NCBI RefSeq assembly: GCF_017355365.1
Contig: NZ_JADIJR010000001.1
Location: 62,001 to 126,000 of the forward strand
Reading direction: 5' to 3'
Origin: Microbacterium sp. SD291
GTDB taxonomy: Bacteria > Actinomycetota > Actinomycetes > Actinomycetales > Microbacteriaceae
DNA: 64,000 bases
A program made the translations under genes and the position numbers. Shown here piece by piece: positions 1 through 8,176 of this stretch (position 1 is its first letter; every line of letters starts with the position of its first letter). The notes beneath the pieces are model-generated. The model was not told where the DNA came from. It saw only the letters and a list, made by a program, of their open reading frames with translations, and did no database searches.

Positions 1-755
1 TGTCGCAGACGCCTGAGCACCCAGGGCACGAGGTGCTCGCGAGCCCACCCGAGATCTTCGCTGCGCGCCTCGCGCCAGGTACGGAAGGGGATGGGCTCCG
101 GCTGCATGGCCTCGAGGTCGTTGGGCACGTTGAGGGCGCGCAGCACCATCCGCGCGATCTCGTGGTGACCGAGTGAGTTGTAGTGCAGGCGGTCGTCGTC
201 GAAGAAGCGCATGTCCTGCACGGCTTTGAGAGCCCACTGGTCGGCGACGATGCAGTCGTGTCGATCCGCGATCGCGCGGACGTTCTCGTTGTAGATGGCG
301 ACCTTCCCGCGGAAGGCGCGGAACACCGGCGTGAACCCGGTGTCGATGCCGGTGAAGAGCACGATGGCCGCGCCGGTCGAGGCGAGACGCGTGACGGCAT
401 CCTCGAGCTGTGCGGCGATGGCGTCGGGGTCGGTGCCGGGGCGGATGACATCGTTGCCGCCGGCGCAGAGGGACACGAGATCGGGGTGCAGCGCGACCGC
501 CGGCTCGATCTGATCGGCGACGATCTGCGCGATCAGCTTGCCGCGGACGGCGAGGTTGGCGTAGGCGAAGCCGTCGACCTGCTGAGAGAGCACGGCGGCG
601 ACGCGGTCGGCCCAGCCGCGGTGACCGCCGGGGTTCGACGGGTCAGGGTCGCCGATCCCCTCCGTGAACGAGTCGCCGATGGCGACGAAGCGCCGCCACG
701 GGTGCAGCGTCTCGTTGGCCACGTACGGGGTCCGAGTCGAATCCTGGTCGGTCAT
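1..755 (-). CDS. SGNH/GDSL-family hydrolase (3' end cut by window edge)
   Basis: Reads leftwards from ATG at 755 and is still open at base 1, so its C-terminus lies outside the window. An AAGGAG ribosome site precedes the ATG. The N-terminus carries the block I motif IGDSFTEGIGD (Ser nucleophile), then block II (ANLAVRGKL), block III (CAGGNDV) and a late DRLHYNSLGHH block holding the catalytic Asp and His. This is a complete SGNH esterase/lipase core and no signal peptide is visible, so it is probably a cytoplasmic esterase of unknown substrate. A close paralogue with the same blocks lies at 34243-35010. It is divergent from the helicase at 882. Family assignment is firm; substrate is unknown. 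Confidence 0.88.
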   Translation of the reverse strand, partial: MTDQDSTRTPYVANETLHPWRRFVAIGDSFTEGIGDPDPSNPGGHRGWADRVAAVLSQQVDGFAYANLAVRGKLIAQIVADQIEPAVALHPDLVSLCAGGNDVIRPGTDPDAIAAQLEDAVTRLASTGAAIVLFTGIDTGFTPVFRAFRGKVAIYNENVRAIADRHDCIVADQWALKAVQDMRFFDDDRLHYNSLGHHEIARMVLRALNVPNDLEAMQPEPIPFRTWREARSEDLGWAREHLVPWVLRRLR

Positions 756-868
756 CCAGCTCTCCTTCGCGAACGAGCGCCGTCCATGGTTCGCGGCGGC
801 GCAGAGACCGAGCCTACCCGGCGTCGCAGGCTGTGTCCGCTGCGGCGGCGAGTGTCGGCGGGAGCGAT

Positions 869-874
869 TATCGT
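869..874 (+). promoter_or_regulatory. -10 hexamer TATCGT, leaderless start
   Basis: TATCGT lies 7 nt before the ATG at 882, the usual distance from a -10 box to the transcription start. This supports a leaderless transcript and the choice of start for the helicase. Confidence 0.4.
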
Positions 875-881
875 TGAGTCG

Positions 882-2624
882 ATGCTCTCTCCGTCCTTCC
901 CTCAGCGCGCCCCCTGGGGTACCGCGAGCAAGCTGCGAGCATGGCAGCAGGAAGCACTGGAGCAGTACTTCCAGGCCGACCAGCGCGACTTCCTCGTCGC
1001 CGCGACGCCGGGTGCAGGCAAGACGACGTTCGCGCTCACCCTGGCCGTGGAGCTGCTCCGCATCGGCGAGGTCAACCGCATCATCGTGGTCGCTCCGACC
1101 GAGCATCTGAAGACCCAGTGGGCGGATGCCGCCGCGCGCGTGCACATCCGCCTCGATCCGCGCTTCCGGAACAGCCACTGGGCGCCGGCCCGGCAGTATC
1201 ACGGCGTCGTCGTCACCTATGCGCAGGTGGCTGCGAAGTCGTCGGTGCATCGTCACCTGACCGAGGATGCGAAGACTCTCGTGATCCTCGACGAGGTGCA
1301 TCACGGCGGCGACGCGCTGAGCTGGGGCGATGCGATCCGCGACGCCTACGGTCCGGCGAAGCGCCGGCTGCTGCTCTCCGGCACCCCGTTCCGCAGCGAT
1401 ACTGCGCCCATCCCGTTCGTGGACTATCTGCCGGACGAATCCGGCGCCCGCATCTCGACCACGGACTACGCCTACGGCTACGGCCGCGCCCTGGCGGATG
1501 GCGTCGTCCGTCCCGTGCTCTTCCACATGTACGCCGGCAAGATGCGCTGGCGCACCAGCGCGGGCGATGAGCTCGAGGCGCATCTCGGCCAGGACAACAC
1601 CAAGGACGTCAACTCCCAGGCCTGGCGCACCGCCCTCGATCCGGAGGGCTCGTGGATGCCGGCGGTGCTCTCGGCCGCGGATCGCCGCCTGACCGAGGTG
1701 CGCCACCATGTCCCGGATGCCGGGGGGCTCGTTCTCGCGACGGATCAGACCGTCGCACGGGCGTACGCGAAGATCCTGCACAGCATCACCCGCGAGCAGC
1801 CGACGATCGTGCTCTCCGACGATGCGTCCGCCTCCGAGCGCATCGAGAAGTTCAGCGGGAACACGAGCCGGTGGATGGTGGCGGTGCGCATGGTGTCGGA
1901 GGGCGTCGACGTGCCGCGACTCGCCGTCGGCGTGTACGCGACGTCGTCGTCGACTCCACTGTTCTTCGCGCAGGCCATCGGACGCTTCGTCCGCGCGCGT
2001 CGCCGCGGCGAGGCGGCGAGCGTGTTCCTGCCGAACGTCCCGGTGCTGATGGGGCTCGCGAACGAGATGGAGAAGCAGCGCGATCACGCGCTGGATCGCC
2101 AGTCGAAGGACGAGGACGGGCTCGACGACTCGCTGCTGGAGAGCGCGAACCGCGAGGACGATGCTTCTGACGCGCTGACCCAGGAGTTCAGCTACCAGGC
2201 GATCTCCTCCGTCGCGCACTTCGACCGGATCGTGTTCGAGGGTCAGGAGTTCGGGCAGCTCGCGGAGCCCGGCACGCCCGAGGAGGAGGAGTTCATCGGG
2301 TTCCCGGGTCTCCTGGAACCCGAGCACGTCCATGAGCTGCTGATGCAGCGTCAGGCGCGGCAGTCGCGTCTGCGGGAGGTGCGTGAGGCTACGGCCGACC
2401 CGGTCGAGACGACGACGCTTCCAGCTCCGCTGCACCGGACCCTCCGCGAGCAGCGGCAGCTGCTGAACAGCCTCGTCGGGCTGTACGCGCGTCAGGCGGG
2501 GGAGCCGCACGGTGCGGTCCATGCCGAGCTGCGCCGCATCTGCGGAGGACCGGCCGTCGCGCAGGCCACGGTCGCGCAGCTGCAGTCGCGCATCGAGGTG
2601 CTCCGCAAGCGCGTCCGCTCCTGA
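882..2624 (+). CDS. DEAD/DEAH-box superfamily 2 helicase-like protein, 580 aa
   Basis: An ATP-dependent SF2 nucleic-acid translocase or helicase. Visible motifs are Walker A ATPGAGKT near residues 41-48, a DEVHH Walker B near residue 136, and SGTPFRS (motif III) near residue 166. The C-terminal RecA-like half contains VSEGVDVP and the motif VI region QAIGRFVRARR. The C-terminal third is acidic and has no recognised domain. The reading frame is open much further upstream, but that stretch lies on top of the divergent SGNH gene, so the ATG at 882 is preferred, supported by a -10 hexamer just before it. The role (repair, RNA or defence) cannot be decided from sequence, and no nuclease or methylase partner is adjacent. 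Confidence 0.85.
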   Translation: MLSPSFPQRAPWGTASKLRAWQQEALEQYFQADQRDFLVAATPGAGKTTFALTLAVELLRIGEVNRIIVVAPTEHLKTQWADAAARVHIRLDPRFRNSHWAPARQYHGVVVTYAQVAAKSSVHRHLTEDAKTLVILDEVHHGGDALSWGDAIRDAYGPAKRRLLLSGTPFRSDTAPIPFVDYLPDESGARISTTDYAYGYGRALADGVVRPVLFHMYAGKMRWRTSAGDELEAHLGQDNTKDVNSQAWRTALDPEGSWMPAVLSAADRRLTEVRHHVPDAGGLVLATDQTVARAYAKILHSITREQPTIVLSDDASASERIEKFSGNTSRWMVAVRMVSEGVDVPRLAVGVYATSSSTPLFFAQAIGRFVRARRRGEAASVFLPNVPVLMGLANEMEKQRDHALDRQSKDEDGLDDSLLESANREDDASDALTQEFSYQAISSVAHFDRIVFEGQEFGQLAEPGTPEEEEFIGFPGLLEPEHVHELLMQRQARQSRLREVREATADPVETTTLPAPLHRTLREQRQLLNSLVGLYARQAGEPHGAVHAELRRICGGPAVAQATVAQLQSRIEVLRKRVRS

Positions 2625-2639
2625 GAGCACGGAACCGAA

Positions 2640-2702
2640 ACCGCGTCCCGTCTCACTCGCTTCGCTCCCTCATTCAACGACCGAGGAAGGAACTGGTCGT
2701 TG
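2640..2702. repeat. Candidate REP-like palindromic intergenic element
   Basis: The stretch contains CTCACTCGCTTCGCTCCCTC followed by an inverted repeat CAACGACC (2675-2682) / GGTCGTTG (2695-2702) with a 12-nt loop. It sits between the helicase stop and an HNH-endonuclease remnant. Similar wording around GGTCGTTGAGCGAGCG is, as far as I recall, scattered through Microbacterium genomes, but I cannot search for copies here and see no second full copy in this window. Confidence 0.4.
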
Positions 2703-2879
2703 ATGCATAGGAGCATCCACCACAGCCTGGACCATTCCGAGTGGGAGATCCGCATGGCAGGCGGCATCCCGCAGATCCGGGGCCCGGCCTGGTGGGACCC
2801 CGACCGGAAATGGCGCACCCCGAAACCCACGCTCGACGCGCTCCGCGCCCTCGCCACCACCGGCCCACCCGGCCGATGA
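2703..2879 (+). pseudogene. 3' remnant of a DUF222/HNH endonuclease gene
   Basis: The 58 codons read like the C-terminal tail of the abundant actinobacterial DUF222-HNH (13E12-type) endonucleases: a histidine-rich segment (HRSIHHS), then SEWEIRMAGGIPQIRGPAWW and a short basic end. The DUF222 part and the HNH core are missing upstream, where the palindromic element begins. There is no convincing ribosome site, so I regard it as a decayed fragment and not a small gene. The remaining intergenic sequence up to 3010 holds nothing else I can recognise apart from the ribosome site of the next gene. Confidence 0.5.
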
Positions 2880-3010
2880 GGTACGCGGACAGCAGCGCCC
2901 TTCGGAGCCCCGAAATGCTGGCAATCGTCGTCTGAGTTGGAGCTCGACCGACCCCCGCGGCTAGCGTTGAACGGTTGCCCTCAACGGGTTCCCGCCGATC
3001 TGGAGGACGA

Positions 3011-4108
3011 ATGACAGCCCCCGCTGCCGCCGACCCGACCCCCGCCGACCGCCGCCGATGGGCGCGCTATCTCGTCGAGGAGCGCGCCGAGGGATTCGTG
3101 TATCAGAAGCTCGCCGCTCGACGGACGGGGGAGGAGCGCGAGATCCTGCTCAGCCTCGCCGACGCCGAGCGGCGGCACGAGCAGCATTGGCTCGGTCTCC
3201 TGGGCGGTGAGCCTGCTCGCCTGCCGCGCGCCGGCATCCGCTCCCGGCTTCTCGGCTGGATGGCCGGCCGCTTCGGATCGATCTTCGTGCTCGCGCTGGC
3301 GCAGAGCGCGGAGGCGCGTTCGCCGTACGACACGGAGCATTATGCGACGCCCGCGATGCGCGCCGACGAGAAGGTCCACTACGAGGTCGTCCGCGGCCTC
3401 GCTGCGCGCGGTCGCCGGCGGCTGTCCGGGTCCTTCCGCGCGGCGGTGTTCGGCGCGAACGACGGCCTGGTCAGCAACCTCGCCCTCGTCCTGGGCATCG
3501 GTGCGACCGGCGTGAGCTCCGCGTTCGTGCTGTTCAGCGGCATCGCGGGCCTGCTCGCCGGCGCCCTCTCCATGGGAGCGGGGGAGTTCGTCTCGGTGCG
3601 TTCGCAGCGCGAGCTCCTGGCTGCCACCGAGGCGAACGAGAATGCCGCAGCATCTGCCGGCGATCTCGACATCGACGAGAACGAACTGGCGCTCGTCTAC
3701 CGCGCCCGCGGGATGGACCAGACCGAGGCGCTGGCTCGCGCCCACCGCATCGTCGCCGCCGCCAGGGCGGGGGCGCAGCGCGCCTCGACCGGCCCCGTCC
3801 GGCTCCACGGCGGCGATGACCACGACGTCGTCGGCAGCGACTGGACCGCCGCCGTCTCGAGCTTCCTGCTGTTCGCCTCCGGAGCCATCGTGCCCGTGCT
3901 GCCGTGGATCTTCGGCCTCGAGGGCACGACAGCGATCATCGTCGCTCTCGTGCTGGTCGGCGTCGCGCTGCTCTCGACAGGCGCGATGGTCGGCATCCTC
4001 TCCGGCGGACCGCCGCTGCGCCGTGCCCTGCGCCAGCTGGCGATCGGAGTCGGCGCGGCCGCGATCACGTACCTGCTCGGGCTGCTCTTCGGGGTGGGCG
4101 CAGTCTAG
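3011..4108 (+). CDS. Ferritin-like/VIT1-CCC1 family Fe2+/Mn2+ transporter, 365 aa
   Basis: A membrane metal (iron/manganese) transporter of the VIT1/CCC1 family with an N-terminal rubrerythrin-like domain. Residues about 10-70 contain EERAEGFVYQKLA and ADAERRHEQHW, the paired E and ExxH pattern of a di-metal ferritin-like bundle. The VIT1 part begins with FRAAVFGANDGLVSNLALV and contains GALSMGAGEFVSV, both family signatures, and ends with several hydrophobic segments. The ATG at 3011 has a good GGAGGA ribosome site; an upstream in-frame ATG at 2975 lacks one. A strong hairpin terminator follows. Likely exports or sequesters Fe/Mn; the substrate is inferred from the family. Confidence 0.9.
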   Translation: MTAPAAADPTPADRRRWARYLVEERAEGFVYQKLAARRTGEEREILLSLADAERRHEQHWLGLLGGEPARLPRAGIRSRLLGWMAGRFGSIFVLALAQSAEARSPYDTEHYATPAMRADEKVHYEVVRGLAARGRRRLSGSFRAAVFGANDGLVSNLALVLGIGATGVSSAFVLFSGIAGLLAGALSMGAGEFVSVRSQRELLAATEANENAAASAGDLDIDENELALVYRARGMDQTEALARAHRIVAAARAGAQRASTGPVRLHGGDDHDVVGSDWTAAVSSFLLFASGAIVPVLPWIFGLEGTTAIIVALVLVGVALLSTGAMVGILSGGPPLRRALRQLAIGVGAAAITYLLGLLFGVGAV

Positions 4109-4147
4109 GCGGCGCCTGAGTCATGCACGCTGACTGAGACGACGAAA

Positions 4148-4177
4148 GAGAGCCCCGGCCAGCTGGCCGGGGCTCTC
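4148..4177. terminator. Perfect 13-bp hairpin, bidirectional terminator
   Basis: GAGAGCCCCGGCC / GGCCGGGGCTCTC with a 4-nt AGCT loop. It lies 39 nt after the VIT1 stop and 11 nt past the 3' end of the opposing tRNA-Leu gene, so it can serve both. Confidence 0.8.
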
Positions 4178-4188
4178 GATTCTCTCTG

Positions 4189-4271
4189 TGCGCGGAGGGG
4201 GACTTGAACCCCCACGCCCTTACGGGCACTACGACCTCAACGTAGCGCGTCTACCATTCCGCCACCCGCGC
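4189..4271 (-). tRNA. tRNA-Leu (anticodon GAG)
   Basis: On the minus strand the acceptor arm GCGCGGG pairs with TCCGCGC followed by discriminator A. The anticodon arm CTACG-TTGAGGT-CGTAG gives anticodon GAG (reads CUC/CUU), there is a long variable arm (TGCCCGTAAGGGCG), and the T-arm contains GGTTCAAGTCC. The 83-nt length fits a class II leucine tRNA. CCA is not encoded. Confidence 0.95.
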
Positions 4272-4371
4272 AGGTGTTGGATGCTCGTTGCCGAACGAAG
4301 ATTTACATTAGCACGAGCGCGGCGGCTCCCAGAAACCGAGCGCTCCGCCCGGGCGCGCCCTGCGGCTTCGA

Positions 4372-4377
4372 TAGCCT
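4372..4377 (+). promoter_or_regulatory. -10 hexamer TAGCCT, leaderless start
   Basis: Located 7 nt before the ATG at 4385. It supports a leaderless start for the M20 hydrolase, clear of the tRNA gene. Confidence 0.4.
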
Positions 4378-4384
4378 TGACCTC

Positions 4385-5680
4385 ATGACTGATCCGACGC
4401 TTGCCGAGGTCGTCCGCATCGCGAGCGAGCTGATCCGCATCGACACCTCGAACTTCGGCGGCGGAAACGCCAAGGGCGAGAAGGAGGCCGCCGAGTATGT
4501 GGGCGCCTACCTGGAGGAGCTCGGCCTCGATGTCGAGTACTACGAGCCGATCCCGCGCCGCACGAACGTGATGGCACGCGTGCCCGGCCGGGACCGCAGC
4601 AAGCCGGCGCTGGTCGTGCACGGACATCTCGACGTCGTGCCCGCCATGGCCGAGGACTGGAGCGTCGACCCCTTCGGCGGCATCGTGAAGGACGGGATGC
4701 TGTGGGGCCGCGGCGCCGTCGACATGAAGAACATGAACGCGATGATCCTCACGGCGGTCGCCGACATCGTTCGTGCGGGGGAGCAGCCCGAGCGCGATCT
4801 CATCCTCGCGTTCTTCGCCGACGAGGAGAACGGCGGGGTCGAGGGCTCCGCACTGGTCGTGCAGAACCGCCGGCATTGGTTCGACGGCGCGACAGAGGCG
4901 ATCAGCGAGGTCGGCGGCTATTCGATCACCGTGGACGATCGCCGCGCCTACCTGCTGCAGGTGGGGGAGAAGGCGCTGATCTGGATCCGCCTCGTCGCGA
5001 AGGGCCGCGCCGGACACGGCAGCCGCCTTCATGAGGACAACGCGGTCACCAAGCTCGCGGAGGCGGTGGCCGCGATCGGGCGCACGCGCTGGCCGATCCG
5101 CCTCACCCCGACCACAGAGGCGCTCCTCGAAGGACTCAGCGCGCTCACCGGTCGTCCGGTCGACGACCCCGACGCGCTGGCGGCCGCCGCCGGGCCGGCC
5201 GAGGCGTTCCTGCGCTCCACGTTCCGCACCACGACCAACCCGACGGCACTCACGGCGGGTTACAAGCACAACGTGATCCCCGAGCGCGCCGAGGCGCTCA
5301 TCGACGTCCGCGTCATCCCCGGCACCGAAGATGCCGTGCTCGCCGAACTCCAGGGCATCGTCGGAGACGAGGTCGCCATTGAGATCGTGGTGCAGGACAT
5401 CGGCATGGAGACCCCGTTCTCAGGGGATCTCGTCGACGCCATGGTCGCGAGCCTCGGCCGCCATGACCCCGGAGTGCCGGTGATCCCGTACCTGCTCGGC
5501 GCCGGCACCGACAACAAGGCGCTGGCCTATCTCGGCATCACCGGATACGGATTCGCGCCGCTGAAACTCCCGGCTGACCTGGACTTCACAGGGATGTTCC
5601 ACGGAGTCGACGAGCGCGTCCCCGTAGAATCGCTTGTCTTCGGCCAGCAGGTGCTGGCCGATCTGCTGCGCACGTACTGA
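4385..5680 (+). CDS. M20/M25/M40 family zinc peptidase, 431 aa
   Basis: A cytosolic metallo-aminoacylase or dipeptidase of the M20 clan. Metal-site motifs are clear: [11 protein letters not shown] (His and catalytic Asp), GRGAVDMKN (bridging Asp), ADEENGG (catalytic Glu pair) and a late FHGVDERV carrying the last His ligand. The dimerisation domain lies in between, with the expected GRAGHGS. The frame is open back into the tRNA gene, so the ATG at 4385 is chosen. Substrate is not predictable: M20 members include succinyl-diaminopimelate desuccinylase, acetylornithine deacetylase and carboxypeptidases, and no biosynthetic neighbours point to one of them. uppP follows 43 nt later on the same strand. 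Confidence 0.9.
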   Translation: MTDPTLAEVVRIASELIRIDTSNFGGGNAKGEKEAAEYVGAYLEELGLDVEYYEPIPRRTNVMARVPGRDRSKPALVVHGHLDVVPAMAEDWSVDPFGGIVKDGMLWGRGAVDMKNMNAMILTAVADIVRAGEQPERDLILAFFADEENGGVEGSALVVQNRRHWFDGATEAISEVGGYSITVDDRRAYLLQVGEKALIWIRLVAKGRAGHGSRLHEDNAVTKLAEAVAAIGRTRWPIRLTPTTEALLEGLSALTGRPVDDPDALAAAAGPAEAFLRSTFRTTTNPTALTAGYKHNVIPERAEALIDVRVIPGTEDAVLAELQGIVGDEVAIEIVVQDIGMETPFSGDLVDAMVASLGRHDPGVPVIPYLLGAGTDNKALAYLGITGYGFAPLKLPADLDFTGMFHGVDERVPVESLVFGQQVLADLLRTY

Positions 5681-5723
5681 GCGATCGCTCCCCGCATCTG
5701 CGTTCACGACCAGAAAGACCCCC

Positions 5724-6548
5724 ATGCACCTGCTCGAAGCGCTCATCCTCGGCATCGTGCAGGGACTCACCGAGTTCCTGCCGATCTCCTCCAGCGCGCA
5801 CCTGCGCATCCTCGGAACCTTCCTGCCCTCCGGCGAAGACCCCGGCGCGGCGTTCACCGCGATCACGCAGATCGGCACCGAGGCGGCGGTCGTGGTGTTC
5901 TTCTGGCGCGACATCGTCCGGATAATCTCGCAATGGTTCCGGTCGCTGATCGGCCGGGCGCCTCGCACAGACCCGGATGCGCGGATGGGATGGATGATCA
6001 TCATCGGCAGCATCCCCATCGTGCTGCTGGGCCTGCTCTTCCAGGATCAGATCGAGACCGTCCTCCGGTCGCTGTGGATCGTGGCGATCATGCTCATCGT
6101 GTTCGGCATCCTGCTGGGTATCGCCGACCATGTCGGCGCCAAGCGCCGGGGGCTCGACCAGCTGACCTACCCGCACGGCATCGCCTACGGGTTCGCACAG
6201 GCGCTCGCCCTGATCCCCGGCGTCTCCCGCTCCGGCGGGACGATCACGATGGGTCTGTTCCTCGGCTACGAGCGCGCCGCCGCCGCACGCTACGCGTTCC
6301 TGCTCGCGATCCCCGCCGTGTTCGGCAGCGGCTTCTTCCAGGTGTTCAAGAGCTGGGACGAGCCGTCGTTCTTCTCGTTCGGCGACACGCTCGCAGCGAC
6401 CGGCATCGCGTTCGTCGTGGCGCTCGGAGTCATCGCGTTCTTCATGAACTACATCTCGAAGCGCAGCTTCCTGCCGTTCGTGATCTACCGCATCCTGCTG
6501 GGCACGACGCTGCTGGTGCTGCTCGGCACGGGAGTGATCCCGGCCTGA
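5724..6548 (+). CDS. uppP: Undecaprenyl-diphosphatase, 274 aa
   Basis: Membrane enzyme that dephosphorylates undecaprenyl pyrophosphate to recycle the lipid carrier of peptidoglycan and wall-polymer synthesis; the family (BacA/UppP) also gives bacitracin tolerance. The two active-site loops are intact: [14 protein letters not shown] near the N-terminus and [13 protein letters not shown] in the middle, with about seven or eight hydrophobic segments. Length is normal. The ATG at 5724 is chosen because the protein then begins with the conserved family N-terminus. It ends 3 nt before the convergent PAC2 gene, with no hairpin terminator between them. Confidence 0.95.
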   Translation: MHLLEALILGIVQGLTEFLPISSSAHLRILGTFLPSGEDPGAAFTAITQIGTEAAVVVFFWRDIVRIISQWFRSLIGRAPRTDPDARMGWMIIIGSIPIVLLGLLFQDQIETVLRSLWIVAIMLIVFGILLGIADHVGAKRRGLDQLTYPHGIAYGFAQALALIPGVSRSGGTITMGLFLGYERAAAARYAFLLAIPAVFGSGFFQVFKSWDEPSFFSFGDTLAATGIAFVVALGVIAFFMNYISKRSFLPFVIYRILLGTTLLVLLGTGVIPA

Positions 6549-6551
6549 GTC

Positions 6552-7403
6552 TCAGCGCTTGAAGTCGCCGGGGCCGCCCTCGCCGCGACGGCGCAGGTAG
6601 CGCTCGAACGCCTGGGCGATCGCATCGCCCGATGCCTCCGGCGAGTCCCAGGTGTCGCGCGTGCGCTCCAGCTGATGGATGTATTCGGTCATGTCCTCGT
6701 CCTCCGCCGCGGCGGCGTCGATCGACGCCTCCCACGCGGCGGCGTCCGTGCGCAGCTGGTCGCGCGGCACGTCGACGCCGGTGAGCTCCTCGAGCCGGTC
6801 GAGGAGCGCGAGCGTCACCTTGGGGGAGGGCGTCGCGGTGGCCACGTAATGCGGCACGCTGGCCCACAGGCTGGCGGTGGGGATGCCGGCGCTCTCGGCG
6901 AAATGCTCGAAGACGCTGAGGATGCCGACGGGCCCCTCGTAGAGCGATCGCTCGAGTCCGTGCACCTCGCGGACCTGCTCGTTCTGACTGGAGGCGAAGA
7001 TCGAGATCGGCCGGGTGTGCGGCACGTCGGAGAGCATCGCGCCGAGGGTCACGAGACCCGTGATGTCGTCCCGGAGGGCCACATCCATGAACTCGGCCGC
7101 GAACGCCTGCCAGGTCCGCGCGGGCTCCACACCCGTCAGCAGCCAGAACTCGGGGCCTTCGCCCGGGTCGCGCGGACGCCACAGGCCCGCCTCCGGCCAG
7201 GTCAGCTGGCGGCGTCCCTCGGCGTCCATCTTCGTGGCGGGCCGGGTGTACTGGTAGTCGAAGTACAGCTCCGGATCGATCGAGTGCACGAGGTCGTAGT
7301 CCGTCATCTCGCGAAGAGCCGCGATGGCGCCGCTGGCCGCCTCACCCGCGTCGTTCCAGCCGTCGAAGGCGGCGATGATGATGCGCGAACCGAGAACATC
7401 CAT
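6552..7403 (-). CDS. PAC2 family protein, 283 aa
   Basis: Member of the PAC2 (proteasome assembly chaperone 2-like) superfamily, common in actinobacteria. Family features are the start DVLGSRIIIAAFDGWNDAG and the segment FWLLTGVEPARTWQAFA. An AAGGGA ribosome site precedes the ATG. The bacterial function is not established; despite the name, members occur in species without proteasomes. It is divergently placed beside the HAD-trmI unit, as in many Micrococcales. No signal peptide or membrane segment is visible. Confidence 0.85.
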   Translation of the reverse strand: MDVLGSRIIIAAFDGWNDAGEAASGAIAALREMTDYDLVHSIDPELYFDYQYTRPATKMDAEGRRQLTWPEAGLWRPRDPGEGPEFWLLTGVEPARTWQAFAAEFMDVALRDDITGLVTLGAMLSDVPHTRPISIFASSQNEQVREVHGLERSLYEGPVGILSVFEHFAESAGIPTASLWASVPHYVATATPSPKVTLALLDRLEELTGVDVPRDQLRTDAAAWEASIDAAAAEDEDMTEYIHQLERTRDTWDSPEASGDAIAQAFERYLRRRGEGGPGDFKR

Positions 7404-7480
7404 CGTGTGCTCCCTTCGGTATGCCGGATCGGTATCCCTCCAGGCTAGTCCGCGCGGACGGGCCGGGGTGGCGCCACGGC

Positions 7481-7486
7481 TAACAT
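7481..7486 (+). promoter_or_regulatory. -10 hexamer TAACAT, leaderless start
   Basis: TAACAT ends 6 nt before the GTG at 7493. The HAD-trmI transcript probably begins at or beside the start codon. No convincing -35 box is visible. Confidence 0.45.
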
Positions 7487-7492
7487 GGTTCA

Positions 7493-8176
7493 GTGAGCAG
7501 ACAGCCCGGCGCGGTCCTTTGGGACATGGATGGAACCCTGGTCGACACCGAGCCTTATTGGATGGCGGCGGAGACGACTCTGGTCGAGTCCTTCGGGGGC
7601 ACCTGGAGCCACGAGGACGCGCTGCAGCTCGTCGGCAACGGCCTGATCGACAGCGCGATCATCCTGCAGGACGCCGGTGTGGACATGGCGCCCGAGGCGA
7701 TCATCTCCCACCTCACCGACGCCGTGCAGGCCTCTCTGCGCACGCACGGCGTCCCGTTCCGGCCGGGCGCGAGGGAGCTGCTGCGCGAACTGAAGACGGT
7801 CGGCATCCGCACCGGCCTCGTGACGATGTCGCTGCGGCGGATGGCGCTCGGCGTCGTCGATCTCATCGACTTCGAGGCGTTCGACGTGATCGTCGCAGGA
7901 GACGACGTCGAGAACCCGAAGCCGCACCCCGAGCCGTATCTGCAGGCGGCGACCCTGCTCGGCATCGACATCGCGGATGCCGTCGTGATCGAGGATTCCC
8001 CGACCGGCCTGCGGGCGGGCATCGCATCGGGCGCCGTCGCCCTCGGCATCCCGCACATCGTTTCGCTCGACGAGGTCGGGGCGCATGAGCTCTGGCCCAG
8101 TCTTGCCGACAAGGGCGCCGCCGACGTCGTCGACCTCTTCACCCGCATCACGTCCATGTCAGGAGCATCTCGATGA
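7493..8176 (+). CDS. HAD-superfamily hydrolase (beta-phosphoglucomutase/phosphatase type), 227 aa
   Basis: Cytosolic phosphohydrolase of HAD subfamily IA. Motif I is WDMDGTLVDTEP (nucleophile Asp plus acid/base Asp), motif II is the Ser/Thr in GLVTMS, motif III the Lys in NPKPHPEPY, and motif IV VVIEDSPTGLRAG. A helical cap lies between motifs I and II. Substrate is unknown. The GTG start is leaderless, with a -10 hexamer 6 nt upstream. Its last codons overlap the trmI start by 4 nt (ATGA), so the two are translationally coupled. Confidence 0.9.
   Translation: MSRQPGAVLWDMDGTLVDTEPYWMAAETTLVESFGGTWSHEDALQLVGNGLIDSAIILQDAGVDMAPEAIISHLTDAVQASLRTHGVPFRPGARELLRELKTVGIRTGLVTMSLRRMALGVVDLIDFEAFDVIVAGDDVENPKPHPEPYLQAATLLGIDIADAVVIEDSPTGLRAGIASGAVALGIPHIVSLDEVGAHELWPSLADKGAADVVDLFTRITSMSGASR

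Noticed and set aside
183..881. Upstream extension of the SF2 helicase frame
   Set aside because: Overlaps the divergent SGNH gene and gives a low-complexity Gly/Val/Asp/Arg sequence; the start at 882 is supported by motif position and a -10 hexamer.
882..2624. Anti-phage defence helicase system
   Set aside because: The helicase has no nuclease, methylase or other defence partner; neighbours are an unrelated hydrolase and an HNH remnant.
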